Positions 15,931 through 24,785 of a stretch of DNA of 51,166 nucleotides are shown here, one piece after another (the stretch's first letter is position 1; every line of letters starts with the position of its first letter). The translations under genes and the position numbers were made by a program. The DNA is from Bacteroidales bacterium. GTDB lineage: Bacteria > Bacteroidota > Bacteroidia > Bacteroidales > JAIPAP01. The stretch is from the NCBI GenBank assembly GCA_021740045.1, contig JAIPAP010000009.1, positions 1 to 51,166 on the forward strand. Reading direction: 5' to 3'. Under the pieces are notes generated by a model, which did no database searches, was not told where the DNA came from, and saw nothing but the letters and a program-made list of their open reading frames with translations.

Positions 15931-18489
15931 ATGAGCATCAAGGAGGAAGAGGGTAAATTAGATGGCTTTTTCGAGCGCTTGCCAATAGGAGCTTATCGCA
16001 CTAATCCGGATGGACATATAATCCGGGTTAACGAGGCTTGCCTGCGTATGTTCGGATTTAAGAATATAGAAGAAGCGCTCAAATACAATGTCCGCGATTT
16101 CTATGCCAACGAAGAGGCTTATGTGTATTTCCAGGAACAGATGAAGACACAGGGCAAGGTGGAAGGCCTTCAAATTTCAATGTACCGCAAAGACGGTAAA
16201 ATTATCGAAGTATCGGAGTATGCCGCGGCGATTAAGGATAAAAATAACAACATTACCTGCTATGAAGGCACCCTGGAAGATATTACCCCATTAGATCTTA
16301 CCCGGAAGCGCATTCAATACCGTCTTGAGTTTGAAAACCTGGTCGCATCCATTTCCTCTCATTTTATTAATCTCCAAGCCTCAAAAGTAGATAAAGGCAT
16401 CGATACAGCTCTTCAACGTATCGGCTCATTTGTAGGCGTTGACCGTAGTTATGTGTTTCTGTTTAACGAAGATCAAACCCGGATTAACAACACCCATGAA
16501 TGGTGTGAGAAGGGAATTTCACACCAAAAAGAAAACCTGCAAGGAATTCCATCCTCAGAACTGCCGTGGTGGATGAAGCATCTGAAAAGAAAAAAGGTGA
16601 TCAACATCCCCGAGGTTGATGATATTCCGAGAAAAGGAAGTCGCGAAAAGGAAATTCTGAAGTCACAAAACATTCAGTCGCTGATTGTGGTACCTATGGT
16701 TTATGAAAATAAATTGAGGGGGTTTACCGGTTTCGATGTCGTTAGAAACAAAAGGAATTTCAGCGATGATACGGTAACCTTGTTACGCTTTGCAGGTGAA
16801 ATTTTTATTAATGCCATTATCAGGAAAGAATTTGAAGAACAGCTTGAATCTCATAAAAAGCGCCTCGAGGAGCTGGTGGAAGAACGAACCCGTGAACTTA
16901 AGGCATCCAATGAAAAACTCACCCAGGAGGTTGATGAGCGTAAACAGTTTGAAAAAGCTTTAAAAGAAAGTAAGCAAAACCTGCAACAGGTAATTGATGG
17001 AGCACCTTTTCCCATATTTATTATTGCCGCTGAAGAAGTGACCTTTGAGTATCAAAATCCAACAGCCCGGAAAAAACTGGGTTATGAAACACATGAGATC
17101 AACACACCGGAAAAATGGTTTTCAAACATCATTCCCGATCCATCGGAACGTAAAATGCATTATGACAAGTTTTGGTTAGACCTTACCAAAGTACGTGACA
17201 AGGGCGAAGAACTTGAAATAGCCTATGATGTAAGAGCAAAGGATGGAACCATTCTGAAAATGGTTTTCAATATCGTAAAATTGCCCAGTAACAAGATACT
17301 GGTAGTTGGCCAGGACAGAACACGGCAACTGCGTGCCGAGCAGAATCTGCGCTGGAGCGAGGCCCGTTTCCGCTCCCTGGTCGAAAATGTGAACGAATGG
17401 ATATGGGAATCCGATACACAGGGATTTATCACCTATAGTAGTCCCCAAGTGACGCACCTTATAGGTTATCACCCCAATGAGATCGTTGGGAAACATCTTA
17501 CTGAAATCCTTATCCTGGGAAAAGAGGAGAATACCGGCGAGAGGATTGCCAATTATATAGAAGCCCGGGTTTCGTTCCAGGGCATACAAAAAATCTGCAG
17601 TCATAAAAATGGTAAAGTGGTTTACCTCGAAAGCAGCGGTGTGCCCGTATTTAATCAAAACAATGAATTCATTGGCTTCCGGGGCGTCGACCGCGATGTG
17701 TCGGATAAGATACTGGTTGAGAAAAGCATAATCCAATCGGAACAAAAGCTTTCTTCACACATCCAACAAATGCCCCTCGGCTACATTGAATGGGATTTGA
17801 ACAAAGAAGTGCTCGATTGGAACCAAACAGCCCGCAAATTATTCGGATACTCCAAATCGGAAGCCATTTACACCAAAGTTTTCAACACCATTTTTACCGC
17901 TGTAAGCCGGAAAGAAATGGAAAAAAGCTGGGAACGCATCATCAATAATGAACAAGGATGTTCTTTTTCAACCGAAAATCTCACTAAGAAAGGAAACCTC
18001 ATCTTTTGCGAATGGTTTAATACACCTTTAAAAAATACCGACGGTAAAATCATAGGTATTGCCTCAATGGTACAAGATGTAACCAACAAGGTGAAATCGG
18101 AGCAGGAAAAAGACCGCCTTGTTTCCATTGTTCATAAGGCCGAAGAATTGGTTGCCATTTTAACGCCCGAGCAGAAAATTATTGAGATCAATGATGCCGG
18201 CAAATCGCTACTGGGCCTTCCTGACGGGGAACTACCCGATCATATTGACTTTACCCGGTTTCAAAACGAACACTCGTCAACTTATTTTTATAATGATATA
18301 TTACCCTCCGCTGAATTGAACGGCAAATGGGCTGGCAAAACAACCTTGCAAAATCAGAAAGGAAATGTTTTTTCGGTGATCGTTAAGATCATCGCTTATT
18401 ATAACCAAAATAAGGAAGTGGAGTACTTTTCGCTGATTGGTTGGCCCGAAGAGCGCTATTTAAATGAACTCGGTTACAATGTACAATAA
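15931..18489 (+). CDS. Multi-PAS/GAF sensor protein without an output domain
   Basis: The 852 residues are cytoplasmic (no signal peptide or membrane segment). In order I read PAS (about 12-115, ending YEGTLEDIT), GAF (about 150-300), a coiled coil (KKRLEELVEERTRELKASNEKL), PAS (350-465), PAS with PAC (475-590, ending GFRGVDRDVSDK), PAS (600-710, ending SMVQDVTNK) and a last PAS-like domain to the end. There is no HisKA/HATPase, GGDEF, EAL or HTH domain, although PAS/GAF chains of this kind normally feed one. It stops cleanly with TAA at 18487-18489 and is followed by a palindrome, so it is not an obvious truncation. It may signal by protein-protein contact with a separate kinase, for example the hybrid kinase at 40053, whose PAS domains are similar. 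Confidence 0.85.
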   Translation: MSIKEEEGKLDGFFERLPIGAYRTNPDGHIIRVNEACLRMFGFKNIEEALKYNVRDFYANEEAYVYFQEQMKTQGKVEGLQISMYRKDGKIIEVSEYAAAIKDKNNNITCYEGTLEDITPLDLTRKRIQYRLEFENLVASISSHFINLQASKVDKGIDTALQRIGSFVGVDRSYVFLFNEDQTRINNTHEWCEKGISHQKENLQGIPSSELPWWMKHLKRKKVINIPEVDDIPRKGSREKEILKSQNIQSLIVVPMVYENKLRGFTGFDVVRNKRNFSDDTVTLLRFAGEIFINAIIRKEFEEQLESHKKRLEELVEERTRELKASNEKLTQEVDERKQFEKALKESKQNLQQVIDGAPFPIFIIAAEEVTFEYQNPTARKKLGYETHEINTPEKWFSNIIPDPSERKMHYDKFWLDLTKVRDKGEELEIAYDVRAKDGTILKMVFNIVKLPSNKILVVGQDRTRQLRAEQNLRWSEARFRSLVENVNEWIWESDTQGFITYSSPQVTHLIGYHPNEIVGKHLTEILILGKEENTGERIANYIEARVSFQGIQKICSHKNGKVVYLESSGVPVFNQNNEFIGFRGVDRDVSDKILVEKSIIQSEQKLSSHIQQMPLGYIEWDLNKEVLDWNQTARKLFGYSKSEAIYTKVFNTIFTAVSRKEMEKSWERIINNEQGCSFSTENLTKKGNLIFCEWFNTPLKNTDGKIIGIASMVQDVTNKVKSEQEKDRLVSIVHKAEELVAILTPEQKIIEINDAGKSLLGLPDGELPDHIDFTRFQNEHSSTYFYNDILPSAELNGKWAGKTTLQNQKGNVFSVIVKIIAYYNQNKEVEYFSLIGWPEERYLNELGYNVQ

Positions 18490-18536
18490 TCCCACCCGGA
18501 TTTCGATTGAACTTTAGAATGATGGTTTTTGTTCCG

Positions 18537-18554
18537 TACCTGTTTAAACAGGTA
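18537..18554 (+). terminator. Palindrome after the PAS/GAF gene, possible terminator
   Basis: TACCTGTTTAAACAGGTA is a perfect 18-bp palindrome followed by TTTTATT. It could form a short hairpin with a T-rich tail 48 bp after the stop codon. Confidence 0.45.
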
Positions 18555-18575
18555 TTTTATTAGGTTTTGTTATTG

Positions 18576-18606
18576 TTTGCAAACGAAGCTTATTTCAATA
18601 TCTTTG
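18576..18606 (+). promoter_or_regulatory. Promoter of the thrS-infC-rpmI-rplT operon
   Basis: TTTG (18576-18579) and TATCTTTG (18599-18606), 19 bp apart, are a near-perfect Bacteroidota promoter, placed about 25 bp before thrS. Confidence 0.75.
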
Positions 18607-18631
18607 CCGCTAATTTTTAATTGAAGAAGTG

Positions 18632-20569
18632 ATGATAAATATTACACTGCCGGATAATTCGGTTAAGCCCTTTGAAGAAGGTGTTACAGGGCTTGATATA
18701 GCTAAGAGTATAAGTGAAGGCCTGGCACGCAATGTATTGGCTGCCAAGGTTAACGGACAGGTTATGGATGCAACGCGCTCCATTCGCGAAGATGCCAAAG
18801 TCGAACTCCTGACCTGGAACAACGATGAAGGAAAAGCTACCATGTGGCACTCCTCGGCTCACCTGATGGCCGAAGCGATTGAACAACTATACCCCGGCGT
18901 GAAATTTGGCATCGGCCCCGATATTGAAAATGGTTTTTATTACGATGTTGATTTTAACGGCTACGAAATTTCATCGGAAGATCTGCCCAAGATCGAAAAG
19001 AAGATGAAAGAGCTGGCCAAGGAAAAGCAAACCTTTACACGGAAAGATGTTTCGAAGAAGGAAGCCCTGGATTACTTTTCGAAAAAAGGGGATGAATACA
19101 AACTGGAATTGATCAACGAGCTGGAAGACGGTGAGATCTCATTTTATGAATCGGGCACTTTTGTCGACCTTTGCCGTGGCCCCCATGTCCCGGACACCGG
19201 CCATATCAAGGCAGTAAAACTAACTTCTATAGCAGGCGCCTATTGGCGGGGTAATGAAAACCGCAAACAACTTACCCGTATTTACGGCATCACCTTCCCC
19301 AAGAAAAAGGAGCTTGATGAGTACCTGGAACTTTTGGAAGAAGCCAAGAAACGCGATCACCGTAAGCTGGGTAAAGAACTTGAAATATTCACCTTTTCAC
19401 AAAGCGTTGGCTCCGGATTGCCCTTATGGCTGCCCAAAGGAGCTATCCTTAGGGAAAAGCTCGAGTCATACCTGAAAGAGCTCCAAAAACAAGGCGGATA
19501 TGATCCTGTTATTTCACCGCACATCGGTAATGTGAACTTATATAAAACCTCGGGACACTATCAAAAATACAGCGAGGATTCCTTTAAGCCTATTTCAACA
19601 CCTATTGAAGGGGAGGAGTTTTTCCTCAAACCCATGAACTGTCCGCACCACTGTGAGATCTATAAAGCCAAACCCCATTCATACAAAGACCTGCCCATAC
19701 GTTATGCGGAATTTGGAACCGTTTACCGTTATGAACAAAGCGGCGAATTGCATGGATTAACCAGGGTAAGAGGATTTACCCAGGACGACGCCCATATTTT
19801 TTGCCGTCCCGATCAGTTAAAAGAAGAATTCATCGGGGTAATGGACATTATAATGAAGATATTCAAGGCCCTTGATTTTAAAGATTATGTAACCCAGATC
19901 TCATTGCGCGATCCTGACCGTAAGGAAGATTATATTGGCAGCGACGAAAATTGGGACAAATCCGAGCAAGCTATTAAAGAGGTTGCCGATGAAGTTGATT
20001 TACCCAATGTGGTGGTTGAATACGGTGAGGCCGCCTTTTACGGGCCTAAAATGGACTTTATGGTCAAGGATGCTCTGGGCCGTAAGTGGCAGTTGGGAAC
20101 CATACAGGTTGATTACAACCTGCCCGAGCGCTTCGATCTGGAATATACGGGCAGTGATAACCAAGCCCACCGGCCCATTATGATTCACAGGGCGCCTTTT
20201 GGTTCCATGGAACGGTTTGTGGCGGTATTATTGGAACACACTGCCGGTAAGTTTCCGTTATGGCTGGCGCCCGAGCAGGTTAAAATCCTGCCCATCAGTG
20301 AAAAATATCATAATTATGGGCAAAAAGTTTTAAAATTCCTAAAAAATGCCGATATTCGCGCCCAAATTGATGAGCGCTCGGAGAAAACCGGCCGCAAAAT
20401 ACGGGATGCTGAATTGGAGAAAGTTCCGTATATGCTAATTGTGGGAGAAAAGGAAGAGGAGAGCAATAATGTATCGGTGCGCAAGCAAGGCGAAGGTGAT
20501 CTGGGATCATATGATATAGAAAGTTTTGTTACGTTAATTAACGACGAGATAAAAGAACAGCTCAAGTAA
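18632..20569 (+). CDS. thrS: Threonine--tRNA ligase
   Basis: ThrRS charges tRNA-Thr with threonine and edits serine mischarging. The 645 residues have the N-terminal TGS domain ([20 protein letters not shown]), the editing domain with [10 protein letters not shown] and the class II catalytic core. Motif 2 lies in the region [20 protein letters not shown], with the zinc-site MNCPHH and the conserved [14 protein letters not shown]-terminal anticodon-binding domain follows ([18 protein letters not shown]). ATG at 18632 is preferred over the GTG at 18629 that directly precedes it. It heads a translation operon and is followed after a 137-bp structured leader by infC. Confidence 0.97.
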   Translation: MINITLPDNSVKPFEEGVTGLDIAKSISEGLARNVLAAKVNGQVMDATRSIREDAKVELLTWNNDEGKATMWHSSAHLMAEAIEQLYPGVKFGIGPDIENGFYYDVDFNGYEISSEDLPKIEKKMKELAKEKQTFTRKDVSKKEALDYFSKKGDEYKLELINELEDGEISFYESGTFVDLCRGPHVPDTGHIKAVKLTSIAGAYWRGNENRKQLTRIYGITFPKKKELDEYLELLEEAKKRDHRKLGKELEIFTFSQSVGSGLPLWLPKGAILREKLESYLKELQKQGGYDPVISPHIGNVNLYKTSGHYQKYSEDSFKPISTPIEGEEFFLKPMNCPHHCEIYKAKPHSYKDLPIRYAEFGTVYRYEQSGELHGLTRVRGFTQDDAHIFCRPDQLKEEFIGVMDIIMKIFKALDFKDYVTQISLRDPDRKEDYIGSDENWDKSEQAIKEVADEVDLPNVVVEYGEAAFYGPKMDFMVKDALGRKWQLGTIQVDYNLPERFDLEYTGSDNQAHRPIMIHRAPFGSMERFVAVLLEHTAGKFPLWLAPEQVKILPISEKYHNYGQKVLKFLKNADIRAQIDERSEKTGRKIRDAELEKVPYMLIVGEKEEESNNVSVRKQGEGDLGSYDIESFVTLINDEIKEQLK

Positions 20570-20576
20570 AACTTTT

Positions 20577-20683
20577 ACCGGAGTGACCAAAAGTGAAACA
20601 ATTGTTGAATACGAACGGGACTCGTTATTATACTCCGGTTAAAGAAAAAGCAACCGTAGAGGTTCTTTTAGTTATTCCCGTTC
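20577..20683 (+). promoter_or_regulatory. Structured infC leader with interleaved inverted repeats
   Basis: Four segments alternate. ACCGGAGT (20577-20584) can pair with ACTCCGGT (20632-20639), and GAACGGGA (20613-20620) can pair with TCCCGTTC (20676-20683). The order 1-2-1'-2' means the two 8-bp stems can form a pseudoknot or exclude each other. The region lies between thrS and the infC Shine-Dalgarno, a place where IF3 or L20 feedback control operates in other bacteria. Confidence 0.5.
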
Positions 20684-20693
20684 AAAAAAGACT

Positions 20694-20709
20694 GGAGGAT
20701 TAAGCCATA
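20694..20709 (+). promoter_or_regulatory. Strong Shine-Dalgarno that fixes the infC start
   Basis: GGAGG at 20694-20698 is followed 8 bp later by ATA at 20707. No ATG, GTG or TTG lies in frame between the TAA at 20701 and the conserved IF-3 sequence. Strong Shine-Dalgarno sites are uncommon in this phylum, which makes this one stand out. Confidence 0.7.
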
Positions 20710-21276
20710 GGAGCACCATTTAAGAATTCAAGAGGAGGAAGAAGAAGACCTCAACCGCGGAGAAAGGAAGAACCGTATAGGATTAATGAACGGATAAAGG
20801 CCCCCGTAGTCAGGGTGGTGGGTGATAATGTTGAAAACGGCATTTATAATATTAAAGATGCTATTCAACTGGCCGATGAGCATGAGCTCGATCTGGTGGA
20901 GATTTCGCCCAATGCCAATCCGCCTGTTTGTAAAGTAACTGATTACAAGAAGTTCCTTTACGAAAAGAAAAAGAAGGAAAAAGAGATCAAGGCCAAAACC
21001 GCTAAGGTGGTTGTTAAAGAGATACGGCTTGGCCCCAACACCGATGATCATGACTTCAACTTTAAGTTGAAACATGCTGAAAAATTCATTCAGGATGGTG
21101 CTAAGGTCAAGGTTGATGTATTTTTCAAGGGCCGCTCCATTATATACAAGGATAAAGGAGAGCTGATGCTCCTTAATTTTGCTCACGAGCTATCGGAAAT
21201 TGCCAAAGTGGAGAAAAGACCGAAACTCGAGGGCAAGCGCATGATCATGATTTTAGCACCGAAAAAATCAAAGTAG
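20707..21276 (+). CDS. infC: Translation initiation factor IF-3, apparent AUA start
   Basis: IF-3 binds the 30S subunit, prevents early joining of 50S and checks the start codon and initiator tRNA. Sequence typical of IF-3 ([20 protein letters not shown], then [20 protein letters not shown] and [19 protein letters not shown]) continues well upstream of the first GTG at 20815, so the annotated start must lie earlier. The frame is closed by TAA at 20701-20703. The first suitable codon after it is ATA at 20707, preceded at 8 bp by GGAGG (20694-20698). That gives 189 residues, a normal IF-3 length. Rare start codons in infC are known to let IF-3 regulate its own synthesis. The exact start is inferred. 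Confidence 0.9.
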   Translation: MGAPFKNSRGGRRRPQPRRKEEPYRINERIKAPVVRVVGDNVENGIYNIKDAIQLADEHELDLVEISPNANPPVCKVTDYKKFLYEKKKKEKEIKAKTAKVVVKEIRLGPNTDDHDFNFKLKHAEKFIQDGAKVKVDVFFKGRSIIYKDKGELMLLNFAHELSEIAKVEKRPKLEGKRMIMILAPKKSK

Positions 21277-21307
21277 ATAAATCAATAATAACTAAATCAG
21301 ATTTGTG

Positions 21308-21502
21308 ATGCCGAAGATGAAAGTGAAATCCGGAGCCAAAAAGCGTTTTGGTGTAACCGGAACAGGTAAGATCAAAAGGAAGCATGCTTACAAGAGTCAC
21401 ATTCTGACCAAGAAGTCCAAAAAGCGTAAACGTAACCTCGGTTACTTTACCATTGTGGATAAGGCAGATGTGAAAAACGTTAGGCAAATGATCCAAAAGT
21501 AA
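21308..21502 (+). CDS. rpmI: 50S ribosomal protein L35
   Basis: A 64-residue, very basic protein beginning [20 protein letters not shown], the L35 signature, and ending VRQMIQK. It is a structural protein of the large subunit. ATG at 21308 is chosen over the GTG just before it because the family starts with MPKMK. It lies between infC and rplT as in most bacteria. Confidence 0.97.
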   Translation: MPKMKVKSGAKKRFGVTGTGKIKRKHAYKSHILTKKSKKRKRNLGYFTIVDKADVKNVRQMIQK

Positions 21503-21519
21503 ACAAATGTAAAACTTGC

Positions 21520-21555
21520 TATTAGCTGAAAGATCCCGGTAACGGGGCGCTAATA
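21520..21555 (+). promoter_or_regulatory. Hairpin ahead of rplT
   Basis: TATTAGC (21520-21526) pairs with GCTAATA (21549-21555). Inside lies a second small stem, CCC (21535-21537) with GGG (21544-21546). The structure ends 16 bp before the rplT start, a plausible site for L20 autoregulation by analogy with other bacteria. No direct evidence of binding. Confidence 0.45.
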
Positions 21556-21571
21556 CAAAAAATGAGTAATT

Positions 21572-21919
21572 ATGCCAAGATCAGTAAATTCAGTAGCATC
21601 AAGACAACGTAAGAAAAAGGTCTACAAGGCGGTAAAAGGTCAGTTTGGAAGGAGAAAAAACGTTTGGACCGTCGCCAAAAATGCATACGAAAAAAGCCAA
21701 CAGTATGCATACCGTGACCGCAGGAATAAAAAGCGCAATTTCCGGGCATTGTGGATACAGCGCATCAACGCCGGCGCTCGCTTGTATGGGATGTCCTATT
21801 CCCAATTGATGGGAGCATTAAAGAAAAGCAACATCGAATTGAGCCGTAAAACCCTGGCCGACCTGGCCATGAACCACCCCGAGGCATTCAAAGCCGTGGT
21901 GGACAAGGCAAAGGCTTAA
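21572..21919 (+). CDS. rplT: 50S ribosomal protein L20
   Basis: A 115-residue protein with the L20 signature ([20 protein letters not shown], then [20 protein letters not shown] and [20 protein letters not shown]). It is an early assembly protein of the 50S subunit and, in other bacteria, a repressor of its own operon. It is the last gene of thrS-infC-rpmI-rplT and is followed by a clear terminator. Confidence 0.97.
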   Translation: MPRSVNSVASRQRKKKVYKAVKGQFGRRKNVWTVAKNAYEKSQQYAYRDRRNKKRNFRALWIQRINAGARLYGMSYSQLMGALKKSNIELSRKTLADLAMNHPEAFKAVVDKAKA

Positions 21920-21939
21920 GACATTTACATAAAAATTTG

Positions 21940-21968
21940 AAAGCCGCTCTATTCAGGGCGGCTTTTTT
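21940..21968 (+). terminator. Rho-independent terminator of the rplT operon
   Basis: AAAGCCGCTC and GGGCGGCTTT form a stem with a TATTCA loop, followed by a T-run. Part of it (from 21949) also encodes the last codons of the convergent thioredoxin-family gene. Confidence 0.85.
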
Positions 21969-23349
21969 CATGTTCGAGAATCTGTTTTAGCTTTTCGGTT
22001 ATAATCCGCTTGGCAATAATGCGCTTATCTTCATCAAGCAGGTAAAAAGTCGGCGTGCTGTATATATCATAAGCCTCGTGATAATTAGTGCCCAAGTTCA
22101 GGCGGCTATGCACATTGATCCAATCCAGCTTGTTTTTGCTGATGAATTCCCGCCAGGCTTTTAAATCATTATCAGTACAAATGGCATACACTTCCAGGTC
22201 ATAGGCTTTAGCATGTTTATCATAGAATGTCTTTAATTTGGGGATTTCCCGCTTGCAATGGCCGCAGTCGGTATCCCAGAACACTACCAGCGTATAGTTA
22301 TGATCGACCCCATACAATGATTTGGGGTGATGATCAGGATTAAGCATCACCATATCGGGAGCTTTTTTACCCAGAAGAAGTGGCCTTATTTCATCGGCAC
22401 GCTCAATCAGGTTCTTTAATACCGTTTGATCCAGCCAGTCGATCTCCTCCCGGTTGAAATACGTATTCACCAAATGGACAAAGATCTTATCGAATCCCAT
22501 GATCTTGGAGGATTCATATTTGCGGGTAAATTCCCATAGCAGATATTGAAAGGTCTCTTCATTTTTTCGGGCTTGTTTTAAAATCCAGTCCACATTATGA
22601 ATGATAGAATCGGGTTGCTGATAAGTATATTGGTCGAGGAACCGCATAATGAACGGATGATAAACCGGTGTGCGGAGCATCTCGGGATCGCTAATATCCA
22701 TTCGGTCAAAATAATGATCCTGGATATACGCATAAGTATTTTGCTTTTCGATGCTATCGGGGATCTCCAGGTTCATCGAAGCCCTGATAAATTTTGCGGT
22801 AAACGTATTGGGATAATCCCGTATGATCTGCGCTTGCCTCTTTTTTACTTTATCGCCCATGTTATCAATGAGCAATTGAATGGAGTCTCCCTCCTGCCCT
22901 ATCGCAGCCTGCTTTTCTCTTTGCAGTTCCGAGGCTTCCTCTTGCCGGCTGTTCAAGAAATTAATGTATTCAAAAAAGATGCGGTTCTCTTTGGAGCCCT
23001 TAACAGTCATATGAGCCGTATAGTTAAGGGTATCGGTTTTTAATGTAAACTTCTGATCATCATTAAGTACAAGATCGAAATAACGTTGTTTGTCCTGACC
23101 GGTAATGATATACAAGCCTCCGGGAAGCAGCGTATCAGCTTTAAAAGCAAACTCTTCCCCGTTTTGATTTAAAGCCGTGTCTTGAATAAATTGCTTATCG
23201 CCATGATAATTGGCCAGGAAAAGAGCTGTATCGGAGCACTTTTCGATATGCACCTTAATGCTCATCTTGCTTTTTACCTGGGCAATAAGCGAAGGCGCTA
23301 ATAGAACAATAATGAGTGTAGATATGAGGTTTCGTTTGATCATTTTCAT
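21949..23349 (-). CDS. TlpA-like thioredoxin-fold protein (DUF4369/DUF5106 type)
   Basis: The 466-residue protein starts with a signal peptide (KRNLISTLIIVLLAPSLIAQ). An N-terminal beta-sandwich of the DUF4369 kind follows (LFLANYHGDKQFIQDTALNQ...GGLYIITGQDKQRYFDLVL), then a helical middle domain and a C-terminal thioredoxin fold. The redox motif CGHC is in VVFWDTDCGHCKREIPKL and the cis-Pro loop in YSTPTFYLLD. Such proteins act in the periplasm as thiol-disulfide oxidoreductases and are abundant in Bacteroidota; substrates are not known. It is 15 bp downstream of the DUF1684 gene and convergent with rplT. Confidence 0.88.
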   Translation of the reverse strand: MKMIKRNLISTLIIVLLAPSLIAQVKSKMSIKVHIEKCSDTALFLANYHGDKQFIQDTALNQNGEEFAFKADTLLPGGLYIITGQDKQRYFDLVLNDDQKFTLKTDTLNYTAHMTVKGSKENRIFFEYINFLNSRQEEASELQREKQAAIGQEGDSIQLLIDNMGDKVKKRQAQIIRDYPNTFTAKFIRASMNLEIPDSIEKQNTYAYIQDHYFDRMDISDPEMLRTPVYHPFIMRFLDQYTYQQPDSIIHNVDWILKQARKNEETFQYLLWEFTRKYESSKIMGFDKIFVHLVNTYFNREEIDWLDQTVLKNLIERADEIRPLLLGKKAPDMVMLNPDHHPKSLYGVDHNYTLVVFWDTDCGHCKREIPKLKTFYDKHAKAYDLEVYAICTDNDLKAWREFISKNKLDWINVHSRLNLGTNYHEAYDIYSTPTFYLLDEDKRIIAKRIITEKLKQILEHEKSRPE

Positions 23350-23364
23350 GATTAAGCAACAATT

Positions 23365-24000
23365 CTAGTGATGAAAAGCTTTTTCGCCGGCTTCGATGGC
23401 TACATCCAGATGATTCACCCGCGGCGGAACCGGGCATGAATAACCGGAGTTATAAGCGCAATAGGGATTATAGGCATAATTGAAATCAATAAGCAGGGAA
23501 TCGTTTCGCGGTAGCTGCAAATCGAGGTATCGGCCACCACCGTAGCTTTCATTTCCCGAGGTTTTATCGGTAAAGGGGATAAAAATGTAATCGCTGTATT
23601 CGGGTTTATTGAGCAGTTGCACGTTGCGGTATACCTCCAATGTATGCTGTTTTCCTTTAAGCGAAAACTTTGCTTTTGCATAACGGATATACTCAGGCTC
23701 ACGCTCGGTAGTCGTCGCCATTTTAAACGTATCTTGTTTTTCAAAGGGTTGCAGCACGGCTTTTATCCGGAAACTGCTATCCACCTCAAAATATTTTAAA
23801 CCCTCAAACTCATTTACCTGATCGCTTGTAAGGGGCGTTTTTTCAGTATTTAAGAACTCCTGGTTTTTTATTTTCCGGTAGTCCCGCACCTGTTGCCGGT
23901 AAGCTGAATCGGTATCGGTATTTGAGCAAGCTCCTAACCATAAAAACCCGGAGAGAATCGTGAGGTGAACCATTATATATTTTACACTCTTTATTGTCAT
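23365..24000 (-). CDS. DUF1684-family lipoprotein
   Basis: The conserved DUF1684 C-terminal block is visible: PFTDKTSGNESYGGGRYLDL, DFNYAYNPYCAYNSGYSCP and PPRVNHLDVAIEAGEKAF. The N-terminus carries a lipobox-like LWLGACSN, so it should be a lipoprotein. I take the start at 24000 (MTIKSVKYIM) because a -7 element at 24033-24040 lies over the more distal ATG at 24039; ATG at 24009 is an alternative. The biochemical role of DUF1684 is not established. It probably shares a transcript with the thioredoxin-family gene downstream. Confidence 0.82.
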   Translation of the reverse strand: MTIKSVKYIMVHLTILSGFLWLGACSNTDTDSAYRQQVRDYRKIKNQEFLNTEKTPLTSDQVNEFEGLKYFEVDSSFRIKAVLQPFEKQDTFKMATTTEREPEYIRYAKAKFSLKGKQHTLEVYRNVQLLNKPEYSDYIFIPFTDKTSGNESYGGGRYLDLQLPRNDSLLIDFNYAYNPYCAYNSGYSCPVPPRVNHLDVAIEAGEKAFHH

Positions 24001-24032
24001 ATAGATCATATCGCTGATTTGAATACTATTCG

Positions 24033-24040
24033 CAAACATA
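24033..24040 (-). promoter_or_regulatory. -7 element of the DUF1684 gene
   Basis: On the minus strand TATGTTTG fits TAnnTTTG, 24-32 bp before the two plausible start codons. It argues against use of the ATG at 24039. Confidence 0.5.
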
Positions 24041-24143
24041 TAAAATTATTCAGTGACGATTTATGAGCGGGTATCGATTTTGCAATTTTTAACAAACCAT
24101 TTAATGGTAAATGTTGTTTGCAAAACAAAACAATAAGGTAATT

Positions 24144-24785
24144 ATGACAGATTTTAAAAACACACGTAATGAATATAACAAGGGAGAACTGCTCGAAAGC
24201 GAAGCCGCCACTGATCCCTTTAAGCAATTTGAATCCTGGTTTGCACAAGCCAAAAACGCCAATGTGATCGAACCCACGGCCATGGTTTTATCGACGGTAA
24301 AAGCTAATAACACTCCTGCCTCCCGCACAGTATTGCTAAAAGGATTTGATAAAAGGGGTTTCCGGTTTTTCACCAATTTTCATTCGCAAAAGGGCTATCA
24401 ATTGGATGAACATCCTTTTGCAGCCTTGTTGTTTTTTTGGGGAGAACTCGAACGTCAGGTACGCATAGAAGGCAAAGTGGAAAAGCTCCCGGCCGAAGAA
24501 TCGGATGAATACTTTGGTTCCCGCCCCCGTGAAAGCCGCATAGGGGCATTAGCATCACCCCAAAGCCAAATCATCACCTCGCGCGATTACCTTGAGGAGA
24601 GGAAACGCGAGCTTGAAAAGCAATTTGAAGGCACCGATGAAATTCCCCGCCCTGAAAACTGGGGAGGATACCGGGTTACGCCCAATTTGTTCGAGTTTTG
24701 GCAAGGTCGTCGCAGCCGCCTGCACGACAGGCTCGAATACCGGCTTATCAATAACAGTTGGCGTATGCTAAGGCTGGCACCTTAA
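24144..24785 (+). CDS. pdxH: Pyridoxine/pyridoxamine 5'-phosphate oxidase
   Basis: PdxH uses FMN and oxygen to turn pyridoxine 5'-phosphate or pyridoxamine 5'-phosphate into pyridoxal 5'-phosphate. From MTDFKNTRNEY the protein is 213 residues, the usual length. Family motifs are PASRTVLLKGFDKRGFRFFT, SQKGYQLDEHPFAALLFFW and LERQVRIEGKVEKL, with the C-terminal signature WGGYRVTPNLFEFWQGRRSR and LHDRLEYR. A longer frame from 24111 adds 11 residues that are not conserved in kind. The last 4 bp overlap the convergent DUF1858 gene. Confidence 0.96.
   Translation: MTDFKNTRNEYNKGELLESEAATDPFKQFESWFAQAKNANVIEPTAMVLSTVKANNTPASRTVLLKGFDKRGFRFFTNFHSQKGYQLDEHPFAALLFFWGELERQVRIEGKVEKLPAEESDEYFGSRPRESRIGALASPQSQIITSRDYLEERKRELEKQFEGTDEIPRPENWGGYRVTPNLFEFWQGRRSRLHDRLEYRLINNSWRMLRLAP

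Noticed and set aside
17176-17745. 189-codon minus-strand frame inside the PAS/GAF gene
   Set aside because: It is antisense to conserved PAS domains and no family was recognised.
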